Below, piece after piece: positions 6,370 to 11,518 of a stretch of DNA of 11,518 bases (positions within the stretch are counted from its first letter, which is position 1; every line of letters begins with the position of its first letter). Below the pieces are notes generated by a model. The model did no database searches, was not told where the DNA came from, and saw only the letters and a list, made by a program, of their open reading frames with translations. The position numbers and the translations under genes are program-made. Source of the DNA: Pseudomonadota bacterium (GTDB lineage: Bacteria > Myxococcota_A > UBA796 > SXON01); assembly GCA_005776735.1 (NCBI GenBank), contig SXOM01000090.1, positions 1 to 11,518 of the forward strand, in the 5' to 3' direction.

Positions 6370-8625
6370 CTCGAGCGGGCCGGCGAAGCAGAGGTCGGTG
6401 CCGCCCGACAGGTCGACGGTGCCGTCGCAGTCGTTGTCGACGCTGTCGCACACCTCGGTCTCGGCGGGGTTGATCGTGTCGTCGGCGTCGTTGCAGTCGC
6501 CGGTGGTGCCCGAGTACCCCGAGGGCAGGTCGCACGCGTCGAGGGTGACCGTGGACCCGTAGCCGTCGGCGTCGCCGTCTTCGTACCAGGTGTCGTAGCT
6601 GGTCGACGACACGCTCGGGTCGTCGTCGTCGCTCAGGCCGTCGCAGTCTTCGTCGTCGTCGAGCGCATCGCAGTACTCCGTGGCGCCGGGGTGGACGCCG
6701 CTCCGCGTGTCGTCGCAGTCGGTGAAGTCGGTGACGTAGCCGGACGGCGTCTCGCACTGGGACACGGTGACCGCGGGGTCGCCGTAGCCATCGGTGTCGG
6801 CGTCGGTGTACCAGGCCGTCTGGCTCGACGGATCGGTCGACGGGTCGTCGTCGTCGCTGAGCCCGTCGCAATCTTCGTCGGTGTCGGCCGCGTCGCACAG
6901 CTCCGGCGCGCCCGGGTTGACGTCGGCGCGGGCGTCGTCGCAGTCGGTCAGGTCGGCCACGTACCCGGCGGGCGCGGCGCAGGCCGCCCAGGTGGTGGCG
7001 GCGTCGCCGTAGGTGTCCGCGTCGGCGTCGGCGTACCAGGTCAGCGCGTCGGCGGAGGTGTCCGGGTCGATCACGGTGTCACAGTCGTCGTCGATGCCGT
7101 TGCAGACCTCGACCGCCCCCGGGAAGACGGCGGCGTCGGTGTCGTCGCAGTCGGTCAGGTCGGCGCCGTAGGCCGCCGGCTGCGAACACGCCGGCGTGGT
7201 GCTGGCGGCGTCGCCGAAGGTGTCGCCGTCGCTGTCGGCGTACCAGGTCGACGCATCGAGCGACGTCGGCGGATCGACCACCGCGTCGCAGTCGTCGTCG
7301 ACGCCGTTGCACAGCTCGTCGGCGCCCGGGTACACCGCGGCGTCGGTGTCGTCGCAGTCGGTGGCGTCGGCCACGTACCCGGAGGGGGCGGCGCACGCCG
7401 TCCACGTGCTCGCCGCGTCTCCGTAGGTGTCGGTGTCGGCGTCGGCGTACCACGCGACGGAGTCGGTGGCGGTGTCCGGGTCGGTGATCCCGTCGCAGTC
7501 ATCGTCGATCCCGTTGCAGAGCTCGGCCTGGGCGGGGTTCACGGCCGCGTCGGCGTCGTCGCACTCTTCGCAAGCCGCCCACCCGTCGGCGTCGCCGTCG
7601 GTGTAGGCCACGCTCCCGTCACAGTTGTAGTCGTTGGGGTCGGCGCAGTCGGTCTCGGGCGCGCCAGGGTAGAAGTTGGCGTTGGTATCTCGGCAATCTC
7701 CGCCGACCGTCACCGCCGACGCGGGCCCGTCGCACTGGGAGACCAGGCTCGCGTCGTCGCCGTAGGTGTCGAAGTCGGCGTCGGTGTACCAGGAGGTGAA
7801 GGTGCTCGTGTCCACGCTCGCGTCGGCGTCGTCGGCCGCGCCGTCGCAGTCCTCGTCGGTGTCGGCGGCATCGCACAGCTCGGGCGCGCCAGGGTTCACG
7901 TCGCCGCGGGCGTCGTCGCAGTCGGTGGTGTCCTCGACGTAGCCCTCGGGCGCGGCGCACGCCGCGCTCACGCTGTCGACGTCGCCGTACCCGTCGGCGT
8001 CGGCGTCCCGGTAGAACGGCAGGACGTCGAACGAGGAGGTGGGATCGGCCTCGCCGTCGCAGTCATCGTCGACGCCGTTGCAGATCTCGACGATGTCGGG
8101 GTTCACGAGCGCATCGAGGTCGTCGCAGTCTTCGCACGCCGCCCACCCGTCGGCGTCGTCGTCCGCATAGGCGATCTCGCCGTCGCAGTTGTAGTCGACG
8201 TTCTCGGTGCACGGCTCGTCGGCCGACGGGTTGAAGTCCGCGTCGCCGTCGTCGCAGTCGCCGCCGACCAGGATGTACCCGGCGCCGGGAGGCTCGCAGT
8301 AGCCCTGGCCCGTGGCCTCGTCGCCGAAGCCATCCCCGTCCTGGTCGATGTAGTAGAAGGTGGAGACCTCCTCGTCGACCACGCCGTCGCAGTTGTTGTC
8401 GCGCCCGTCGCACACCTCGGGCGCGCCGGGGAAGACGGTGGCGTCGTTGTCGTCGCAGTCGCCCTCTTCGACGAGCACCCCGTCGGCGTCGACGTCGCCG
8501 ACCACCCCGTCGCCGCTGTCGTCGATGTTGTTGGTGCCGCCGGTGTCCTCCTTGTCGGTGTCTTCCGCGCTGGTCGCGCACGCGACGCTCAGGACGAACG
8601 TCAGGCCGAGGGCATGGCGGCGCAT
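5536..8625 (-). CDS. Large Asp-rich lipoprotein: MopE-type repeats plus ALK/LTK-like glycine-rich domain
   Basis: A 1029-residue predicted surface lipoprotein. Residues 1-16 form a signal peptide ending at Cys16 (LSVAC; Ser at -3 is slightly unusual for a lipobox). An Asp/Thr/Gly-rich linker follows (17-55). Residues 56-739 hold eleven repeats with the pattern DCDD...PGA.E.C...D.DCDG, then D.D.DGYGD, matching the 'putative metal-binding motif' family named from MopE. Residues about 753-1029 are a glycine-rich domain: IQEWTVPTTGTY (788-799), LYIVVGQRG (835-843), polyglycine runs and a GGFGGGG...C...GGGGGGGY stretch (969-989), closely like the ALK/LTK ectodomain. The ATG at 8625 is chosen because GGAG lies 5 nt upstream and the signal peptide starts there. 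A longer frame to 8664 would place 13 residues before it. Calcium or other metal binding is inference. No C-terminal sorting signal is seen. Domain calls are confident; role unknown. Confidence 0.9.
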   Translation of the reverse strand: MRRHALGLTFVLSVACATSAEDTDKEDTGGTNNIDDSGDGVVGDVDADGVLVEEGDCDDNDATVFPGAPEVCDGRDNNCDGVVDEEVSTFYYIDQDGDGFGDEATGQGYCEPPGAGYILVGGDCDDGDADFNPSADEPCTENVDYNCDGEIAYADDDADGWAACEDCDDLDALVNPDIVEICNGVDDDCDGEADPTSSFDVLPFYRDADADGYGDVDSVSAACAAPEGYVEDTTDCDDARGDVNPGAPELCDAADTDEDCDGAADDADASVDTSTFTSWYTDADFDTYGDDASLVSQCDGPASAVTVGGDCRDTNANFYPGAPETDCADPNDYNCDGSVAYTDGDADGWAACEECDDADAAVNPAQAELCNGIDDDCDGITDPDTATDSVAWYADADTDTYGDAASTWTACAAPSGYVADATDCDDTDAAVYPGADELCNGVDDDCDAVVDPPTSLDASTWYADSDGDTFGDAASTTPACSQPAAYGADLTDCDDTDAAVFPGAVEVCNGIDDDCDTVIDPDTSADALTWYADADADTYGDAATTWAACAAPAGYVADLTDCDDARADVNPGAPELCDAADTDEDCDGLSDDDDPSTDPSSQTAWYTDADTDGYGDPAVTVSQCETPSGYVTDFTDCDDTRSGVHPGATEYCDALDDDEDCDGLSDDDDPSVSSTSYDTWYEDGDADGYGSTVTLDACDLPSGYSGTTGDCNDADDTINPAETEVCDSVDNDCDGTVDLSGGTDLCFAGPLEFEDCGATGYTGPTQTQCDSTYSGTDLDGEVTVSSGIQEWTVPTTGTYIIEAWGGQGYAGDPSWVGGKGAYATGEFSLTAGDVLYIVVGQRGTGGANSGGGGGGSFVVDSSGAALVVAGGGGGTRHYVAQNGCDGRSGKYGGTGSGWSTTSPCSTKSSSLGLGGIVSSTSWGSGGAGFNGDGVGEITTVPSWGGQGGKSWSSGMLGGQGNTYCGRADGGFGGGGSGNGCWGGGGGGGYSGGDGGRVAGGGGSYVDTSGSSRTTTAGVQSGDGSVIIDM
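6412..8460 (-). repeat. Eleven tandem MopE-type metal-binding repeats within the lipoprotein gene
   Basis: Protein units, each starting at a (D/E)C(D/R/N)D motif, span residues 56-122, 123-165, 166-234, 235-309, 310-353, 354-422, 423-491, 492-560, 561-635, 636-709 and 710-739 (the last truncated). Units 3, 6, 7 and 8 are exactly 69 residues. Units 6-8 are consecutive near-copies (207 bp each: 7360-7566, 7153-7359, 6946-7152). Units 4 and 9 are both 75 residues and nearly share DVNPGAPELCDAADTDEDCDG, apart from its first residues. Units 2 and 5 are short (43 and 44) and share YNCDG and DADGWAACE. A full unit carries four Cys, at about positions 2, 17, 24 and 57. Histidine is almost absent, unlike the copper site reported for MopE. 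Confidence 0.88.
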
Positions 8626-8630
8626 AGGGG

Positions 8631-8634
8631 CTCC
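8631..8634 (-). promoter_or_regulatory. Shine-Dalgarno site of the lipoprotein gene
   Basis: On the minus strand GGAG is followed by CCCCT and the ATG at 8625. It supports starting at the signal peptide rather than at the upstream in-frame start at 8664. Confidence 0.55.
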
Positions 8635-8652
8635 GGGTCGGGGGTCTTGACG

Positions 8653-8683
8653 ATGGTAGCACAATCCCGTGACATGCTACGCT
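8653..8683. promoter_or_regulatory. Candidate divergent promoter with two outward-facing extended -10 elements
   Basis: The 64-nt gap between the divergent lipoprotein and oxygenase genes contains a dyad, GTAGCA (8656-8661) and TGCTAC (8675-8680). Each arm belongs to an extended -10-like sequence pointing outward: TGCTACCAT on the minus strand (8661 down to 8653) and TGCTACGCT on the plus strand (8675-8683). The minus element would start transcription near 8646, leaving a 21-nt leader that includes the lipoprotein ribosome binding site. The plus element would start near 8690, the chosen oxygenase start codon, giving a leaderless message. Neither has a convincing -35. A TTGACG at 8647-8652 has only a weak -10 partner. 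The motifs are seen; the promoter activity is inferred. Confidence 0.35.
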
Positions 8684-8689
8684 CGGGAC

Positions 8690-9394
8690 GTGCCCATCGA
8701 AGCGTGGTTCCCCGTACCGGTCTTCTACGAAGACGTGCCCGACGCCGGCGTGCTCATCGACGAGGTGCTGCCGCACCTGTACCGGATCAGCGCCGGGCGG
8801 GCGCGGCACCAGCCGTTGGTCACCGGCGCGTCGTACTCCGGAAGCAACGCGCCCGACCGCGCGCAGTACCTCTTCCGCTTCCCCGAGCTGCGCCCGCTCT
8901 ACGAGATGATCAACGTGCGGGCCAACCAGTTCGCGCGTGAGCTCGGCATCGACCTGACGCGTGAGCACCTGTACATGGGGCGGAGCTGGGTCAACATCCT
9001 CGGCAAGGGCGGGCGCATCGAAGCCCACAACCACGTCGCGGCCACGTTCTCGGGGGCGTTCTACCTGAAGGTGCCCGAGCCGGGGGGGATGCTCCGGTTC
9101 ATCGACCCCAAGCAGCCGATCCGCCGCGACCCGCACTACAGCGCCACGCCCAACTTGTTCAACGTCGGCCACGTCGACTACCCCGCGCGCGTGGGGCGGC
9201 TGCTGATGTTCCCCGGCTACGCGATGCACGGCATGCTCGAAGAGAACCCGGCCGACGACGACCGGGTGAGCCTCTCGTTCGACTACTTCAGCCTGAGCCT
9301 CAACGGCCAATCCCCGCCTCCGCCCCCGCCCGCGCTGGTCGATCGCCTGTGGGCACAGATCGAAGCGAACGAACGCGACGAGGGCACGAAGTAG
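8690..9394 (+). CDS. 2-oxoglutarate/Fe(II)-dependent oxygenase-like protein (TIGR02466-like)
   Basis: A 234-residue protein resembling the TIGR02466 / 2OG-FeII_Oxy_5 family, cupin-fold oxygenases that use Fe(II) and 2-oxoglutarate. The order fits: N-terminal WFPVPVFY (6-13), W-V-N-I-L-G-K-G-G before H113-N-H115, then TFSGAFYLKVPEPGG, and the distal histidine in FPGYAMHG (H180) followed by R192 in DDRVSLSFDYF, which would bind the 2-oxoglutarate carboxylate. The proximal pair reads H-x-H, not the textbook H-x-D; as I recall, H-x-H is common in this family. The GTG at 8690 is chosen because it places the family's usual N-terminus right at the start. A GTG at 8669 would add seven residues, and neither has a clear ribosome binding site. 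Divergent from the lipoprotein; the stop is 7 nt from that of the convergent methyltransferase. Substrate unknown. Confidence 0.88.
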   Translation: MPIEAWFPVPVFYEDVPDAGVLIDEVLPHLYRISAGRARHQPLVTGASYSGSNAPDRAQYLFRFPELRPLYEMINVRANQFARELGIDLTREHLYMGRSWVNILGKGGRIEAHNHVAATFSGAFYLKVPEPGGMLRFIDPKQPIRRDPHYSATPNLFNVGHVDYPARVGRLLMFPGYAMHGMLEENPADDDRVSLSFDYFSLSLNGQSPPPPPPALVDRLWAQIEANERDEGTK

Positions 9395-9401
9395 TCCACC
9401 C

Positions 9402-10409
9402 TCATTTCATCCTGGCGTACACGAACACGTCACGACGATTCGCAGGGAGCTGACGGGCGTGCACCTCGCGGGCGCCCAGCTTGCGCAGCTGTTCCAACGT
9501 CGAGGGAAGATGCCGGATCACCCCGTCGTCGTTGAGCTTCAGCGTGAGGAGCATGCCGCGCAGGTTCGGCAACGCTGGACGCAGCCGCTCGATGAGGCGC
9601 AGCACGTCGCGCGGGGGGATGCCGGCGTCCGACGCCAGCCAACGTACGTCGGCGGGGATGGCGCCGAGCTTCAGATCACCGGCGCGACGCGCGACGACCT
9701 GGACGCCGGGGAGGGCCACGACCGCCGGGTCGAGCGGCATGGGGTCGACCGCGACCACCCGACACCCGGCCTCGACGAAGGCGCGCGTGCCGCCGCCGGG
9801 CGCCGCGCCGAGCTCGAGCACCAGGTCGCCTGCCTGGAGCGGGGCCCGCGACCAGCGGAGGCCCTCGACCACCTTGCGCCACGCCCGCGAGGGGATGTCC
9901 GCGGGCACGACCACGTCGAAGGTGCCCCCGGGTGCTTGGTGGCGCCACGGGCCGTGCACGTGCCAGCCCACGACCGGCGGCTCGTCGACCGCCGTGAACA
10001 CGTCCAGGACGGTCTCCCCGTCGCGGGGCGGGCCGGCGCGAACGGACCCGGCCAGCTCGGCGCGCCACCGTTCGGCATCGGCCTCCGCCGCGGCGAGCGC
10101 GGCCGGCGGCGCTTCGTCGGGTGCGGCGAGGTCGCGCGGGGCGAGGAAGAGACGGGTGGCGCCGACGTCGCGCGCCGTGGCCAGGACCGCGTCGGTGGTC
10201 AGGCAAGGACCCGCGGACGCCGCCCACATGCGCGCGAACACCGCGGGCGGCGCTTCGTCGGGGCCGAAGGTGCCCGTCGTGGCCTTGAACGTGACCAGGC
10301 CCGGCCGCTGGAACCCCGGATGCAGGTCGGGGCGCAGCCGGGCCACCTCGGCCTTGAGCGCCCGCTCCATCCCCACCTGGCACACCGCCAGGGCAAATTC
10401 GCTGCGCAT
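9402..10409 (-). CDS. RlmM/FtsJ-like SAM-dependent rRNA 2'-O-methyltransferase
   Basis: A 335-residue cytoplasmic protein. Its C-terminal half is a Rossmann methyltransferase resembling RlmM, which 2'-O-methylates C2498 of 23S rRNA in E. coli. The SAM loop is LELGAAPGGGTR (198-209). The likely catalytic Lys-Asp-Lys set is K179 (SRAWRKVVEG), D261 (LASDAGIP) and K291 (LTLKLNDDG), followed by ARQLPANRRDVFVYARMK, which parallels the end of RlmM. The first 45 or so residues (FALAVCQVGMERALKAEV) resemble the small N-terminal domain of RlmM-type enzymes. Start: the ATG at 10409 has GGAGG 4 nt upstream and shares one base with the purK stop (TGATG). A GTG three bases earlier is too close to that site. 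The 4-nt spacer and overlap suggest translation coupled to purK. An exact RlmM orthologue is not proven; another RNA ribose methyltransferase is possible. Confidence 0.78.
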   Translation of the reverse strand: MRSEFALAVCQVGMERALKAEVARLRPDLHPGFQRPGLVTFKATTGTFGPDEAPPAVFARMWAASAGPCLTTDAVLATARDVGATRLFLAPRDLAAPDEAPPAALAAAEADAERWRAELAGSVRAGPPRDGETVLDVFTAVDEPPVVGWHVHGPWRHQAPGGTFDVVVPADIPSRAWRKVVEGLRWSRAPLQAGDLVLELGAAPGGGTRAFVEAGCRVVAVDPMPLDPAVVALPGVQVVARRAGDLKLGAIPADVRWLASDAGIPPRDVLRLIERLRPALPNLRGMLLTLKLNDDGVIRHLPSTLEQLRKLGAREVHARQLPANRRDVFVYARMK

Positions 10410-11518
10410 CACGCCTCCGTCAGTCGCAGGTGCGCCGCCGCGCGGAGGGCCCGCGCCACGGCCTCGTCACCATCGCGACCGAGCGCGGTGACATGTCCCA
10501 TCTTGCGTCGGGGCCGTTCACGGTCCTTCCCGTACAGGTGCACCGACACCCCCGGCTCGCCGAGCGCGTCGTCGACGCCCGCCAGGCGCACCCGCTTCCG
10601 GTCGACGGTGCCGAGGAGGTTGACCATCGCCACCCCGCCCGCGCGCGGGGCCGCATCGCCGAGCGGCAGGTCGCAGATCGCCCGCAGGTGTTGCTCGAAC
10701 TGCGACACGCCCGCCCCCTCGATCGTGAGGTGGCCGCTGTTGTGCACCCGCGGCGCGAGCTCGTTGACCCGCACCTCGTCGTCAGTGACGAAACACTCGA
10801 CGCACATCACGCCGACGAGCGCCGAGGCCTCGGCCACCGCCTCCGCGATCTGTACGGCGCGAGCCAGTGCACGCGGCGATCCGCGGGCAGGCCACCGGCT
10901 CAGGTGCAGGATGCCGTCGCGGTGTTCGTTCTCCAGCGGCGCGTAGGCCCGGAGCCCACGCGACGAGCGTGCGATCACCACGCTCACCTCGCGCTCGAAG
11001 CGCACCTCGGCCTCGAGCCGCCAGCCGCCGGGAACCGTCGGCACCCGCTCGCGTGCCCGGGCCATCGAGGCGTCGTCGTGGAGGCGGAGCTGCCCACCGC
11101 CGTCGTACCCGCCTCGCGCCGACTTCAGGCGCGCCGGGAGCCCGAGCTCGGCCACCGCGGCCTCGAGGTCGGCCACGGTGTAGACCGCCCGCCCCGGCGC
11201 GGTGGGGATGCCGAGCGACCCGACGAAGGTGTGCTCGTCGTTACGATCCTGGGTGATCGCCAACAAGTTCGCGTTGGGGTGGAGCGGGCGGAGCTCGGCG
11301 ACGGCGCGCGCCGTCGCCGCGGGCACGTTTTCGAACTCGTAGGTGACCACGTCGCTCAGGCGCGCGAGCTGCCGGGCGGCGTCGACATCGTCGAAGCTGG
11401 CGCGAATCGCGTGGTCGGCGAGGCCGAGGGCCGGGGCGTCGCCCATCGGGGCCAGGACCGCGATGCTGTACCCGAATTGCCGTGCTGGGACGGCGATCAT
11501 GCGGCCGAGCTGGCCGCC
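10409..11518 (-). CDS. purK: PurK, N5-carboxyaminoimidazole ribonucleotide synthase (5' end off the right edge)
   Basis: PurK uses ATP and bicarbonate to carboxylate AIR to N5-CAIR in purine synthesis, feeding PurE. The 369 visible residues are an ATP-grasp enzyme cut at its start: the last bases read GGQLGRM in frame, the middle of PurK's N-terminal GGGQLGRM motif, so only about ten residues are missing. The internal ATG at 11500 is therefore not the start. Landmarks, counted from the first visible residue: YEFENVP (60-66), KSARGGYDGGGQ (132-143, usually KTRxGGYDGKGQ), ENEHRDGIL (196-204), NELAPRVHNSGH (252-263), SQFEQH (272-277) and HLYGKDRERPRRKMGH (327-342). The stop shares one base with the methyltransferase start downstream. 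purE, its usual partner, is not in the window and may lie beyond the right edge. Confidence 0.96.
   Translation of the reverse strand, partial: GGQLGRMIAVPARQFGYSIAVLAPMGDAPALGLADHAIRASFDDVDAARQLARLSDVVTYEFENVPAATARAVAELRPLHPNANLLAITQDRNDEHTFVGSLGIPTAPGRAVYTVADLEAAVAELGLPARLKSARGGYDGGGQLRLHDDASMARARERVPTVPGGWRLEAEVRFEREVSVVIARSSRGLRAYAPLENEHRDGILHLSRWPARGSPRALARAVQIAEAVAEASALVGVMCVECFVTDDEVRVNELAPRVHNSGHLTIEGAGVSQFEQHLRAICDLPLGDAAPRAGGVAMVNLLGTVDRKRVRLAGVDDALGEPGVSVHLYGKDRERPRRKMGHVTALGRDGDEAVARALRAAAHLRLTEA

Noticed and set aside
6412..8460. Tandem repeats as a CRISPR array
   Set aside because: The repeats are imperfect, about 130-225 bp, and in frame within one gene; there are no unique spacers.
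5536..8625. Lipoprotein as a copper-binding MopE orthologue
   Set aside because: Only the repeat motif is shared. Histidine residues of the kind reported for the MopE copper site are nearly absent from the repeats, and the C-terminal domain is different.
6691..8940. 749-residue plus-strand frame opposite the lipoprotein repeats
   Set aside because: Its repetitive Val/Gly/Ala/Arg sequence is only the mirror of the repeats on the minus strand. The minus strand has a signal peptide, a ribosome binding site and known domain patterns.
11500..11500. ATG at 11500 as the purK start codon
   Set aside because: The frame continues to the window edge and encodes GGQLGR immediately before this Met, the conserved PurK N-terminal motif, so the true start is outside the window.

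Overview
The window is very GC-rich (about 70% by eye), with G or C in most third codon positions, closely packed genes and several GTG starts. Together with a large acidic lipoprotein built from MopE-type 'putative metal-binding' repeats, this suggests a member of the Myxococcota or another deltaproteobacterial lineage, perhaps a metagenome-assembled genome. No rRNA or other phylogenetic marker is present, so this is inference.

Layout. Positions 1-406 hold no confident gene. There may be the tail of a plus-strand reading frame (3-143), followed by an 88-nt, almost fully paired palindrome (156-243) and two small hairpins (285-330). Next comes an exported phosphodiesterase/phosphatase of the alkaline phosphatase superfamily (minus, 407-1969). 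It is divergent from a translationally coupled pair of ABC exporter half-transporters (plus, 2038-3813 and 3810-5531). Their motifs match an asymmetric heterodimer of the MdlA/MdlB (BmrC/BmrD) type. A 1029-residue lipoprotein (minus, 5536-8625) converges on the ABC pair with only 4 nt between the stop codons. It carries eleven MopE-type repeats and a C-terminal glycine-rich domain like that of the ALK/LTK receptor ectodomain. It is divergent from a TIGR02466-like 2-oxoglutarate/Fe(II) oxygenase (plus, 8690-9394), with a compact intergenic region of about 64 nt between them. The oxygenase converges on an RlmM/FtsJ-like RNA 2'-O-methyltransferase (minus, 9402-10409), which is coupled to the upstream purine gene purK (minus, 10409 to beyond the right edge).

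Functionally the window mixes housekeeping genes (purK, rRNA methyltransferase-like) with cell-envelope genes (phosphatase, exporter, lipoprotein). I see no phage, insertion sequence, CRISPR array, tRNA or rRNA. The feature most worth a second look is the lipoprotein: its repeats have an approximate period-three order, some calcium-loop-like motifs carry a systematic Gly-to-Thr change, and its C-terminus resembles an animal receptor domain. The second is the large palindrome in the left intergenic region.
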